From the NCBI RefSeq assembly GCF_024347215.1, contig NZ_AP025282.1:3410001-3474000 (forward strand): DNA of 64,000 nucleotides, written 5' to 3'. This document shows, in pieces, positions 24,715 to 33,412 of the stretch. Both the position numbers and the translations under genes were made by a program. Below the pieces are notes generated by a model. It did no database searches. It saw nothing but the letters and a program-made list of their open reading frames with translations, and was not told the DNA's origin. Position 1 is the stretch's first letter; each line of letters starts with the position of its first letter. Source of the DNA: Aliamphritea ceti. GTDB taxonomy: Bacteria > Pseudomonadota > Gammaproteobacteria > Pseudomonadales > Balneatricaceae.

Positions 24715-26034
24715 ATGCAGATGCAACATCGTATCCTGTTACTTGCAGATACGCCGCAAATTATCCGCCGTTGGCACTTGTGCCTCAGCGCTCAGGGTTA
24801 TGCTGTCAGCCATATTAACGATATAAACCAACTGGCCAGCCAGGAAAGATTCGATCAGTTACTCATCGATCTTTCAGAGTCGCTTCCAGGTGTATCACTC
24901 AGTCAATTACCCGTACAACGGACACTGCTGCTGGACTCTGCAAACAGCCAAACCCAGACGGCTATCACTGAAAACAAATCTGATCAGTTAACCATCCTGG
25001 CAAAATCTGCCGACGACCAGGAAGTCCTTAGTATCATTCGCGCGCGGCTACAATCGTCTGTTACCGCTGAACCCAGGCTTTACAACACAGAAATTGGCCC
25101 GGTGCTCAGTCCAAATATGCAGGCAACCCTTCAGCAAACTCAACGTATTGCCGCGGCCAGCAGTAATCTGACAATTGTTGGCGCTGCCGGTAGTGGTAAA
25201 ACCAGTATTGCGAAAACATTACACGCTGCCAGCAAACATGCAGAGCAGCCTCTGACTGATCTGAACTGCGCTCAGTTATCCACCAGTATGATCAGTAAGA
25301 CATTATTCGGTGATAGTGAACTAGACATACCGCCAGCAATTACTCAAACAGACGCGACCCTGTTACTCCGGCACATTGAACAACTGGACTTTCGGTTACA
25401 GATTCAGCTCAGCACCAGCCTCTCACAGACTGAAACGACCCCACGTATTATAGCGACCACCAGTGCTGACCTGGATGAAATATTCACAAGCGGCCAACTG
25501 GCAGCAGACCTGTATTACCAGATAAGTGACATTTGTTTGCAGGTACCAAGCCTGCAACAACGGACAGAAGATATCCCTCTGTTGGCAGAACACTTTCTGA
25601 CACAAAATAATAACCGGCCAACATTAAGCAACAGCGCTAAACAACTGCTGTTGCATGAACCGTGGGAAGGTAATGTCGCACAGCTAAAACGCTGTATGGA
25701 CCAGCTGAATATAGAAAGGGGTTCTGATCCTTCTGAAGGAGTTATCGAGGCAGCAGAAATTCTTGCTGTACTTGAAGAATCTGCACCTGAAATCCCTTCA
25801 TTCAATCAGGCCCGGGCAGAGTTCGAACGTAACTATCTGGTCCGGATACTGACATTCACCCAAGGTAAAGTCAGTAAAGCTGCCAAACTGGCGCAACGGA
25901 ACCGTACTGATTTTTATAAACTACTGGCGAAACACGAACTGAATGCAGCTGACTTCAAAAAATCTGCCAAAACAGCTGGCCAAACATCCGCCACAGTTAA
26001 AACAACAGTATCGGCGTTATCTAAAAGTGCTTAA
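24715..26034 (+). CDS. Degenerate NtrC/GlrR-type regulator lacking GAFTGA and Walker B acids
   Basis: This 439-residue protein has the layout of a GlrR-like response regulator: receiver (1-115), AAA+ (about 128-350) and a Fis-type helix-turn-helix (about 365-415). The receiver keeps Asp52. The C-terminal FERNYLVRILTFTQGKVSKA and RNRTDFYKLL strongly resemble GlrR. The AAA+ core is damaged: Walker A is present (GAAGSGKT, 156-163), but the GAFTGA loop after LFGD (197-200) is deleted. Walker B reads LLLRHIEQL instead of LFLDEIGEL, and the arginine of DLYYRL is Gln269. It should therefore not drive sigma-54 open-complex formation. It may be a DNA-binding antagonist or sigma-70 regulator. The start is ATG at 24715. 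Confidence 0.8.
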   Translation: MQMQHRILLLADTPQIIRRWHLCLSAQGYAVSHINDINQLASQERFDQLLIDLSESLPGVSLSQLPVQRTLLLDSANSQTQTAITENKSDQLTILAKSADDQEVLSIIRARLQSSVTAEPRLYNTEIGPVLSPNMQATLQQTQRIAAASSNLTIVGAAGSGKTSIAKTLHAASKHAEQPLTDLNCAQLSTSMISKTLFGDSELDIPPAITQTDATLLLRHIEQLDFRLQIQLSTSLSQTETTPRIIATTSADLDEIFTSGQLAADLYYQISDICLQVPSLQQRTEDIPLLAEHFLTQNNNRPTLSNSAKQLLLHEPWEGNVAQLKRCMDQLNIERGSDPSEGVIEAAEILAVLEESAPEIPSFNQARAEFERNYLVRILTFTQGKVSKAAKLAQRNRTDFYKLLAKHELNAADFKKSAKTAGQTSATVKTTVSALSKSA

Positions 26035-26037
26035 CAA

Positions 26038-26511
26038 CTAGCCAGTAAGATCAGCAAACTGCCCTTTAGACAGCAACAGTAAATCTGTTGCTTGCAGCTC
26101 AATTTCAAGACCTCGTTTACCTGCGCTGACAAATACCGTCGGCCAGTTTTCAGCGCTGCTATCCAGCAGTGTTGGCAATGCTTTCTTCTGCCCCAGAGGG
26201 CTAATCCCCCCCAGCAGATACCCGGAACTGCGCTGTGCAGCTTGCGGGTCAGCCATGGCTATTTTTTTGACTTTAAACGCCTTAGCCGCAGCCTTAAGAT
26301 TCAATTGCGCAGCAACCGGCACTATTGCAACAGCCAGTTGTTTATTATCGCCATTCAATGCCACCATCAGGGTTTTATAGACCTGACCCGGATTAATATT
26401 CAGCGCCTGAGCCGCTTCGTCACCATAAGACTCGCAGTTAGGATCGTGACTATAACTGTGAACCTGATGCGAAACAGCCTGTTTTTCAGCCAGAGTAATA
26501 GCGGGTGTCAT
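26038..26511 (-). CDS. ybaK: Cys-tRNA(Pro)/Cys-tRNA(Cys) deacylase YbaK
   Basis: This 157-residue YbaK/EbsC-family protein is a free-standing editing enzyme that hydrolyses Cys mischarged on tRNA(Pro). Typical segments are QVYKTLMVAL, VAIVPVAAQLNLKAAAKAF, the KK pair in FKVKKIAMADPQ, YLLGGISPLGQKKALPT and the C-terminal VSAGKRGLEIELQATDL. The length is standard. The start is ATG at 26511. Its 3' end lies three bases from the stop of the degenerate regulator on the other strand, so the two transcripts converge and overlap. Confidence 0.94.
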   Translation of the reverse strand: MTPAITLAEKQAVSHQVHSYSHDPNCESYGDEAAQALNINPGQVYKTLMVALNGDNKQLAVAIVPVAAQLNLKAAAKAFKVKKIAMADPQAAQRSSGYLLGGISPLGQKKALPTLLDSSAENWPTVFVSAGKRGLEIELQATDLLLLSKGQFADLTG

Positions 26512-26572
26512 ACCGTGCCTTAGTTACATAATACTTCGTGAAAGCTGGATAATTTTAACGATGTTTCAGATT

Positions 26573-26791
26573 TTAACGCTGCCGTAATGGTTCCAGAATA
26601 TCCTCAAGACCATTCAGTTTTACTTCGTATAACAGCTGCAGCAACATACCAATTTCTCCGGGGGGAAATCCCTTACCGGAGAACCACACCAGATAAGGTT
26701 CCGGTAAATCCATCAGCACACGCCCCTGATATTTGCCAAATGGCATCTTCATAGTGGCAAGCTTTTCAATATGTTTTGTTGTTAAATCCAT
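26573..26791 (-). CDS. DUF3820 small protein
   Basis: This 72-residue protein of the DUF3820 family has the conserved MPFGKYQGRVLMDLPEPYLVWFSGKGFP core and the C-terminal LLQLLYEVKLNGLEDILEPL. A family structure was labelled a quorum-sensing-regulated virulence factor in Pseudomonas, but its function is not established. The start is ATG at 26791. It lies 61 bases upstream of ybaK on the same strand and might be co-transcribed. Confidence 0.88.
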   Translation of the reverse strand: MDLTTKHIEKLATMKMPFGKYQGRVLMDLPEPYLVWFSGKGFPPGEIGMLLQLLYEVKLNGLEDILEPLRQR

Positions 26792-26980
26792 GCTGTTGTC
26801 CGCATTAAACCGATAGTCAGAATCAGATACAAACTTTAACCGATAACAGCCTGCTTTAAATAGAAAATTTTACTGAATTCCCGCATAGGAATAGCTACAC
26901 TCAAACATAAGAGACGCAGCCTGAAACATCACATAAAACGACTCTAGCCAGTTAACCACACAGATTCATTGAGGCATTAA

Positions 26981-27814
26981 ATGACCTGTACGCTCAACCA
27001 GTTACACGTATATCCAATTAAATCCACTGCAGGTATCAGCCTGAACCGCAGTCATGTTTCTCCCCGCGGCCTTAGCTTCGACCGTGACTTTATTCTCCGG
27101 GATTTAAAAGGCCGCTTTATTACCGCCCGCACGCATCCAAAACTGGTGCTGGTTACAGCGAGCCTGACACCCGGCGGCATGGTACTCAGTGCTCCGGAAA
27201 TGCCAAACATTGAAGTCAGCTACTCTGCTTTCAGTAATAACTATTTAGATGTAAAAGTCTGGGGCAACGAGATCAGCGCACAGCATTGCCAGGCAGATGC
27301 CGACCACTGGTTCAGCACATATTTACAAGTTGAATGTCAGTTAGTGTACTTCGGCGAACAGTCACAACGGGAAGTTGATGGCCATGCCGGACAACCCGTC
27401 AGTTTTGCCGACGGTTACCCATTGCTGCTTATTTCACAGGGGTCATTAAACGACCTTAACGCTAAATGTCCTGCGCCTATCAGCTTTGCACACATGCGGC
27501 CTAATATCGTTGTTAGCAGTACAGCACCCTTTGCTGAAGACAGCTGGTCACAGATACGCATTGGTGAAGTTGAGTTTGATGTGGTTGAAGCCTGCAGCCG
27601 TTGCGTATTTACCACAGTTAATCCAAAAACAGGGGTACGCAACGAGTTCAAAGAACCGCTAAAGACCCTCAAACAATACCGTCGCGATGAAAAAGGTGAA
27701 GTGTTCTTTGGCCAGAACCTGATTCCACGTAATCAGGGTGTTATTCATGTCGGCGACACTGTCGAGATACTCGGTGGTAAATCACCGGTCAGCCTGCTAC
27801 CTGCTGAAGCCTGA
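26981..27814 (+). CDS. MOSC domain protein (YcbX-like, without ferredoxin domain)
   Basis: This 277-residue protein has an N-terminal beta-barrel MOSC_N domain (LNQLHVYPIKSTAGISL, RGLSFDRDFIL) and a C-terminal MOSC domain (about 125-268) with SFAHMRPNIVV and the conserved cysteine in EACSRCVFTTVNPKTG. E. coli YcbX has the same two domains plus a C-terminal 2Fe-2S domain and detoxifies N-hydroxylated bases using molybdenum cofactor. Here the ferredoxin domain is absent, so a separate electron donor would be needed. The start is ATG at 26981 with GAGG about nine bases upstream. It converges on tmcA with five bases between. Confidence 0.9.
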   Translation: MTCTLNQLHVYPIKSTAGISLNRSHVSPRGLSFDRDFILRDLKGRFITARTHPKLVLVTASLTPGGMVLSAPEMPNIEVSYSAFSNNYLDVKVWGNEISAQHCQADADHWFSTYLQVECQLVYFGEQSQREVDGHAGQPVSFADGYPLLLISQGSLNDLNAKCPAPISFAHMRPNIVVSSTAPFAEDSWSQIRIGEVEFDVVEACSRCVFTTVNPKTGVRNEFKEPLKTLKQYRRDEKGEVFFGQNLIPRNQGVIHVGDTVEILGGKSPVSLLPAEA

Positions 27815-27819
27815 CAACG

Positions 27820-29985
27820 CTAATAATTAAGCAACACCGCTATCGCCTCGCGAACCTGTTTTAACAGGTTACGTGGCGATACCTGTTGCAACGATTCAGA
27901 TGGCAAATCATGCCAGTCTCTCGCCTGCAATATTTTACCAATCACCAGCAACTGCTGATCCCGCGTTAACGCTGTCAACTTACCTGCCAGAGCACACCGA
28001 TACACCCAATGCTGCAATACAAACTGACAACTATCATACTGGCGATGGGCCAGAGCAAACGCGGTTAGCTCATCCCGGTCCGCAGGGCTTAAGTGCACAT
28101 CTTCATCTAATCGATTATCAGACAAATCAGCAAACACACCGGTTACCAGAGCTACATCCAGGTTATTCAGATAACTGCTGAGTAAACTGCCATATTGCCG
28201 TTGTAAACGGGAACGGGCCTGTTGCAAAAGTTCCGATCCGGTTGTGCTGCACCCCCTGAGCATAATGACACCATGGGTGGCACTGACACTGTCACGGGTT
28301 AAGCCAATACGGGCCAACTGATAGCCATTATGCCGCCAGAAACTCAGTAACTCTGATGTCAGGCCGAACCCTGTACCTAACCAGTCAAATGACATTTCTC
28401 CGGCATACAATTCCAACTGCTGCAGCATACGTTCTGCAACTTTTCTTCGCTGCAGCGCTGGCCGAACTGCAATCCGCATAATCCGCAAGCCTTTAGCTTG
28501 TCCGGCAAGCTGAATCGCTTCCTGAGCGAGCAAAGTCTGTGGAATAAGATGACCTTTAGGACGGCGCTTACCCGCATACACAGCTTGCGCTAACGCCTCT
28601 TCCAGCGGACCTTCTGCAGCGACTAACATAGTTCCAAGCAGAACATTTCCGACAACAGAGAATGCACCCCATACCTGCAGATTCGGGCTATCAAGCAAAA
28701 TACGCAGATCACCAGGCGTAGTACGGTAATGTGCCAGTACTAAAAGACCAAACACATCATTTAATAAAGCTTCATCTGCTAACAATGCATCGCGATCCAG
28801 TAACCGAACATCAACCTGTTGTGTCAGTAATTCAGGATCAGATTTCAGCTCTGCAGGCTCTGCGGCCAACATCAAAGCAGCAAAAGTAAATGCTTCCAGC
28901 GAATCACCTTCAGCCCAGCGCACAGGCGTATTCAGACGCAGGTCATGCCAGCCAGCAGCACAGCGGTTAAGCAGCCCTTTAAAACGTACTGCAAACCCCT
29001 GTCCGGTACCTTCATAACCATGGACAGTTGAGGCAAACACACATCGGGAATACGCTTTCAGTAAACGCGCTAAAACAGGTACCGGAATTGCCGCAGCCTC
29101 ATCCACCAGTAACACATCCGCTTGCGGCATTAATTCCAGCATTCGGTCCGGCTGATAAAAAGTAATCTGAGCATTGCCAGAACGAATATTCCCAGAGGCT
29201 TCTGTTACCTCCGGTAGATTATCTGCAGCCGCACTGAATAAAGCTTCTACCGCTGAAAACGCTGGCGCAACAACGGCAATATTGTTCACCCCCTGGCCAA
29301 CCATTTTTGCAGCTAACAAACCCAGACTGGCTGACTTACCACGACCTCTGTCGGCCGTGACAACCTGCACCGCAGGCCTTTTGCCGGTTAACTGAACTGC
29401 CAGGTGTTCCACCAGCTGTTGCTGTTCCAGGCTGCGGTAAGGGGCTTCGCACTCTTCAGGCAAGATAACATTCTCGACTGAAGGAATAGCAGGCAGAGGC
29501 TGCCCTTGCTGCAACAGCTGTAGGCCATCGCCAGTAGCGATTAAGCCCGCAATACGTTGAATAAACCGGCGACCAACGTCGTCGCTACTATAGGGCTCTA
29601 CTGCGATATGCTGTAGTTCAGGATCATCAAATTCAGGCCACTCATTAAGCTTAGGAATGAGCAATAACATCAACCCACCAGCCACCAAAACACCGCTAAC
29701 CTGGCCAAAAGCATTTGGGTTAAACCCAGCATAAGCATCGACAATCAGCCGCTGCCGCTCCTGTCCTAAACAGTTACTTGCATGTTTAGGGCTAACGCAT
29801 TCAACACCTTCTGGAATATTTACAGGAGAGAGTTCACTGCCCAGCCACAAACAACTGTCTTCAGGGTTAAGAGTCGTCAGTTGCTGATTTAACCAGTCGA
29901 GGTCTCCACTGAGCACCAGTAACGCCCGCTGCTGTCGTGCACGTGCGCTAGCCGACAGCTGCTGAAAATAAGCCTTGGTTAACAT
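27820..29985 (-). CDS. tmcA: tRNA(Met) cytidine acetyltransferase TmcA
   Basis: This 721-residue protein makes N4-acetylcytidine at the wobble position of elongator tRNA(Met) using acetyl-CoA and ATP. Domains in order are an N-terminal DUF1726-type region (1-170), a RecD-like helicase/ATPase (about 190-400) with Walker A TADRGRGKSASLG near 215 and a DEAAAIP motif (VLLVDEAAAIPVPVLA), a GNAT acetyltransferase (about 400-580) with RIAVRPALQRRKVAERML, and a C-terminal tRNA-binding part. It is somewhat longer than E. coli TmcA. The start is ATG at 29985. The degenerate GGDEF gene lies 12 bases upstream on the same strand, so the two are probably co-transcribed. Confidence 0.95.
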   Translation of the reverse strand: MLTKAYFQQLSASARARQQRALLVLSGDLDWLNQQLTTLNPEDSCLWLGSELSPVNIPEGVECVSPKHASNCLGQERQRLIVDAYAGFNPNAFGQVSGVLVAGGLMLLLIPKLNEWPEFDDPELQHIAVEPYSSDDVGRRFIQRIAGLIATGDGLQLLQQGQPLPAIPSVENVILPEECEAPYRSLEQQQLVEHLAVQLTGKRPAVQVVTADRGRGKSASLGLLAAKMVGQGVNNIAVVAPAFSAVEALFSAAADNLPEVTEASGNIRSGNAQITFYQPDRMLELMPQADVLLVDEAAAIPVPVLARLLKAYSRCVFASTVHGYEGTGQGFAVRFKGLLNRCAAGWHDLRLNTPVRWAEGDSLEAFTFAALMLAAEPAELKSDPELLTQQVDVRLLDRDALLADEALLNDVFGLLVLAHYRTTPGDLRILLDSPNLQVWGAFSVVGNVLLGTMLVAAEGPLEEALAQAVYAGKRRPKGHLIPQTLLAQEAIQLAGQAKGLRIMRIAVRPALQRRKVAERMLQQLELYAGEMSFDWLGTGFGLTSELLSFWRHNGYQLARIGLTRDSVSATHGVIMLRGCSTTGSELLQQARSRLQRQYGSLLSSYLNNLDVALVTGVFADLSDNRLDEDVHLSPADRDELTAFALAHRQYDSCQFVLQHWVYRCALAGKLTALTRDQQLLVIGKILQARDWHDLPSESLQQVSPRNLLKQVREAIAVLLNY

Positions 29986-29997
29986 GACAGGGAATGA

Positions 29998-30960
29998 TCA
30001 GTTGGAGTAAGTCACTGGCACTTCCAGTGACTGTTCAGTATTGAAGCTTACCTGATCGCCACCGGCGTCCTGCGCCTCTTGTAAGACAGTTTCAGTCAGT
30101 TGCTTAATATAGGCAGCATTTAGCTGTGCAGATGGCTGCATAGTACTTACACCAATACTCAGTGTCAGAGATTGTTCTTCATGGGAAATCTCACTTGCCT
30201 GCTCACGTAAACGTTCAGCCAACTGGGGAGAATGTTCATTAGTTGCAGGTAACAGCAAAGCAAAACGGTCTTCGCTGATTCGGGCAATCACATCACCTGG
30301 CCGGAAAACCGTTTGTTGCAGAATATCTGCCAGTTGCTGCAACATTTTAGAATGGTCATTAGCCGGTAGAACTGCCAGATAAGCGTTATCCGGTTCCAGC
30401 AATATAAGTGACAACGGGGTAAATTCCCGCACTGCTCGACGACATTCAATATCCAACAGTACTTCAAACTGCCTGGCATTTACTAAGCCGGTAGCAGCAT
30501 CTTTGCCACTAGCCTGCTCTAACTGATCCCGACTCACCTCGAGTGACTGTTCATGTTCACTTACCAACGCCTGATAACGTCGGTTTCTTCGCCAGTTCAT
30601 AACCAGTAAATTTAGCGTAAAGAAAATCACCACGGCTGCCAAACCGGCAATCAATTCAGGAAGAAGAGTGAAATGGCTTTCAATCACAGGTTGAGAGACA
30701 CGCTCAAAATCAGTCCGCACAACACCATTGGCGGAATACATTTGCCATAATTCATCAATACTGGTGACCGCATCAGCCGCTTGTGGGTCAACCCCAGTCA
30801 CCTGCTCTTCCAGCGCCAGTCTGATTCCCTGAACCGCAACATGTTCTTCATAGCTGTGTAGCCCAAACACGGCACCCGCCCACACCAGACCAGCACCAAC
30901 AGCAGCCAGCAATAACTGTGAAAGCCAGCCTTCACGTGTATTTTGTTCAGTGGCAGACAA
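29998..30960 (-). CDS. Two-helix membrane protein with a degenerate GGDEF domain
   Basis: This 320-residue protein has two transmembrane helices (about 14-33 and 100-120) around a short periplasmic domain, and a C-terminal cytoplasmic GGDEF-like domain (about 155-305). The signature is RISEDRF near residue 228 where GGDEF is expected, so catalysis should be lost. It could bind a nucleotide or act as a scaffold. The start is a TTG codon at 30960, supported by AGGAAAG a few bases upstream and by the absence of a nearby ATG. tmcA follows after 12 bases, an odd partner for a signalling protein. Confidence 0.78.
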   Translation of the reverse strand: MSATEQNTREGWLSQLLLAAVGAGLVWAGAVFGLHSYEEHVAVQGIRLALEEQVTGVDPQAADAVTSIDELWQMYSANGVVRTDFERVSQPVIESHFTLLPELIAGLAAVVIFFTLNLLVMNWRRNRRYQALVSEHEQSLEVSRDQLEQASGKDAATGLVNARQFEVLLDIECRRAVREFTPLSLILLEPDNAYLAVLPANDHSKMLQQLADILQQTVFRPGDVIARISEDRFALLLPATNEHSPQLAERLREQASEISHEEQSLTLSIGVSTMQPSAQLNAAYIKQLTETVLQEAQDAGGDQVSFNTEQSLEVPVTYSN

Positions 30961-31104
30961 AATCTTTCCTTAATCTATACAGATAACATCTGGTCCGGCA
31001 GCAATACGCCCGGAGCTCAGCAGAGAAAGCCCGTTAAGGCTGAATATGAAGCTCAAACCTAATATCTTTTCCGGGCCGATGCAACGCACAACCGCCCGAA
31101 ATGA

Positions 31105-31710
31105 TTACTGTCCGTAGGTTTTATGCGGCTGATTAAGATACGCCAGCTCTTCCGGGGTAGATTCCCGGTTCAGAACAGTGTTTCGATAGGGAAAACGACC
31201 AAAGCGCGCAATCAGCTCCCGATGCTCATGGGCAAAATCTAAAGCATTATCCAATACCTGGCGGTGCTCTATACCCAGCTCCCCAAACATACTCTCCAGA
31301 CAGGCTATATGCTGGTCCTGTTCATTCAGCGATTCCGCATGTTCCAGGGGCATATAAAAGAACAGCTTTTCACTCAGTTCCAAAGCACGGTCATGACCAA
31401 GTTCAATGCCTTCTTTAGTCAAGGAAGCCGCTTTGCTATCCCCGGAAAAAGCCTCACCACTGCCGCGGTAAATATTACGCGAGAACTGATCAAGTAAAAT
31501 AATCAAAGCAAGACGCCCACGTGGTTGCCGTGCCCAGTCATCCAGTTCACCAGCCAACGCCTGACGAACCCGTTGACCGAATGCATCACGAATCAGGTTA
31601 TCAACCTCTTCACCGCCAAACCACCAAAGCTTTTTCCTATCCTTAGTGGCTAACCCATCACACAAATCACCAAACCAAAAATGCAGAATCTCTTCAATTT
31701 TCTCAGTCAT
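31105..31710 (-). CDS. DUF924 family protein
   Basis: This 201-residue, mainly helical soluble protein belongs to DUF924 (YPO2387-like), with a TPR-like fold in known structures. Signatures are ILHFWFGDL, KLWWFGGEEVDNLIRDAFG, RGRLALIILLDQFSRNIYRG, the FYMPLEHAESLNEQ segment and GRFPYRNTVLNRESTPEE. The function is unknown. The start is ATG at 31710. It stands alone between the degenerate GGDEF gene and a divergent secreted-protein gene. Confidence 0.93.
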   Translation of the reverse strand: MTEKIEEILHFWFGDLCDGLATKDRKKLWWFGGEEVDNLIRDAFGQRVRQALAGELDDWARQPRGRLALIILLDQFSRNIYRGSGEAFSGDSKAASLTKEGIELGHDRALELSEKLFFYMPLEHAESLNEQDQHIACLESMFGELGIEHRQVLDNALDFAHEHRELIARFGRFPYRNTVLNRESTPEELAYLNQPHKTYGQ

Positions 31711-31764
31711 GCAGATAATCCGTCTTAAAAATCCACTACAAAGTATAAGATATACAAGTACACA

Positions 31765-31796
31765 TATAATTTATATCTTTAAAGTCAGAAGTTTCT
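31765..31796 (+). repeat. 32-nt dispersed element, copy 1, containing TATAAT
   Basis: This 32-base stretch matches bases 34740-34771 at 29 of 32 positions. It starts with a perfect -10 hexamer (tataat) and ends three bases before the next ATG, so it is probably a shared promoter/leader segment. Confidence 0.65.
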
Positions 31797-31799
31797 CCA

Positions 31800-32351
31800 A
31801 TGACAATACTCAAAGTACTTCTAATAACATCAACATTCATACTCATGAGCAACTCGCACGGATACGTTACTCAAGAAGAAAGTATTTATGAGCCCCTGCT
31901 ACTCAAAGTAATCGGTAACACTTACGATAAAGCCTATCTGATTAATTTAACTGACTCAGAATGGTTCAGAACAACACCTCTGGAAAAGGTCATAAATCGC
32001 AATAAAAATGTCAAAATTGATCCCCAATTGCTAGAAAAATTATACACCGTTAACAAAACTCAATACCCAATAGAATGGCAGCCAATCCTGGTTAATATCA
32101 CCATATTGCCTTCTAGTATTCATCGTTCCAAAGATATCGAAATCAGATGCGGAATAAACGCTCAAAACAGGACTTTTCGTGCATATCACACTTTATCAAA
32201 AGTCGCTTTTTCTGCAGATGGAACCAAGGCTATTGTCAAACATGGCATACATTGCGCGCCTCTCAGTGGAGCAAGGCAACAAATCGTAGTGTTCATAAAA
32301 GAAGGGGATTTTTGGATTATTAGCAAACTTATGCTGCTATCCATTTCCTAG
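31800..32351 (+). CDS. Hypothetical secreted protein
   Basis: I do not recognise this 183-residue protein. A signal peptide is likely (hydrophobic residues about 4-17, cleavage near SHG-YV). The mature part has two cysteines (EIRCGIN and HGIHCAP) that could pair, and ends with a strand-rich segment (QQIVVFIKEGDFWIIS). The gene is AT-rich compared with its neighbours, which hints at transfer. ATG at 31800 lies only about 30 bases after a TATAAT box, so the leader is short and no strong ribosome site is seen. It is monocistronic. Confidence 0.6.
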   Translation: MTILKVLLITSTFILMSNSHGYVTQEESIYEPLLLKVIGNTYDKAYLINLTDSEWFRTTPLEKVINRNKNVKIDPQLLEKLYTVNKTQYPIEWQPILVNITILPSSIHRSKDIEIRCGINAQNRTFRAYHTLSKVAFSADGTKAIVKHGIHCAPLSGARQQIVVFIKEGDFWIISKLMLLSIS

Positions 32352-32681
32352 ATGGGTTTGCAGCCTGATCAGCTATCATCTGAGTAACCTAATAACTGCT
32401 AGCTGATCGCCCCCCCTAAGCGCATATCGGCAGTTGCCGGGAGTTGTTTCGCTTCGCTCAACCAAACTAAAGATGAGTTAGGATCATCTTCCGTTATCTG
32501 CCGGTAAAGACTCTTAGTTTTTATCACTAATCCAAATGTTAACTCTCTCTACATACTCAGCATTTACAAAGTCAGAGTCTCAAATGTAAATATCTCATTT
32601 TCGCACCTTCTCACATTTCGAATAGTAAGTTCTTACCTTAAGATAAGTAACATATAAGGCTACGTGGATCGGAGAGTATGT
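32352..32681. other. Intergenic region between a secreted-protein gene and the HD-GYP gene
   Basis: About 330 bases hold no gene. The first half includes a GC-richer patch around 32400-32470 with a run of C and a small inverted repeat (gttg ... caac), unlike the AT-rich flanks, possibly an old repeat fragment. The second half should carry the HD-GYP promoter. No terminator was identified. Confidence 0.4.
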
Positions 32682-33305
32682 ATGGGGGTAAGAGAAGAAA
32701 TCTTCAATTCCTTACTTGATGACGCTAAAGCTTTATCCATCTCCTTGAAATATCGCGACTATTTAACATTTCAGCACTCTGAACGTGTCAAAACACTTTC
32801 CTTAGAGCTAGGACTGGCTTGCGGCCTTAACCAATTGGATTTAGATACCCTGTGTATAGCCGCTATGTTTCATGATATTGGTAAAATAGGTATTCCAGAC
32901 GATATCCTGATGAAATCAGAGAAGTTTGATGAAACCGAATGGGAAATCATGCAGCAGCACTCCGCTATAGGAGAAGAAATTATGACGTCCATGAACGTGG
33001 GAAACTCACAAGAAGTTGCCCGTTTAATTCGTCATCATCATGAGTCATATGACGGGTCGGGATATCCTGATCATTTATCTGGAAACTACATACCACTTGG
33101 CTCACGAATTATTAGTATCGCTGACAGTTATGATGCGATATCCGTAACACGGGTTTATCACCATGCACGAACCCATCAGGAAACGATGGCAATCATGCAT
33201 GAAGAAACAGGTAAAAAATTCGATCCAAACCTGATGCAGCTGTTTTGTAATCTTATTGAACTAAGCCCATTTAAAGCAGCCAGAAAACTAGAATCTCACG
33301 CATGA
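32682..33305 (+). CDS. HD-GYP domain phosphodiesterase
   Basis: This is a stand-alone HD-GYP protein of 207 residues that probably hydrolyses cyclic-di-GMP. Metal-binding motifs are intact: FHDIGKIGIPD (HD pair near residue 63), the HH of RHHHESYDGSGYPDHLSG with the GYP signature near 126, and IADSYDAIS further on. There is no receiver or sensor domain; the first 30 or so residues are helical. The ATG at 32682 was chosen over the GTG at 32664 because GGAGAG lies five bases upstream. A periplasmic-binding-like protein gene follows after about 107 bases and could be linked. Confidence 0.9.
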   Translation: MGVREEIFNSLLDDAKALSISLKYRDYLTFQHSERVKTLSLELGLACGLNQLDLDTLCIAAMFHDIGKIGIPDDILMKSEKFDETEWEIMQQHSAIGEEIMTSMNVGNSQEVARLIRHHHESYDGSGYPDHLSGNYIPLGSRIISIADSYDAISVTRVYHHARTHQETMAIMHEETGKKFDPNLMQLFCNLIELSPFKAARKLESHA

Positions 33306-33412
33306 GAGATAGAGAAGCTACTGCCTTTTTATGCACTGAAAAGCATTAAAACCTGTACTTCCTCACTGCGTGAACATAAAGCTACAAATGTATTAGCTAG
33401 AGGTGATTTGAT

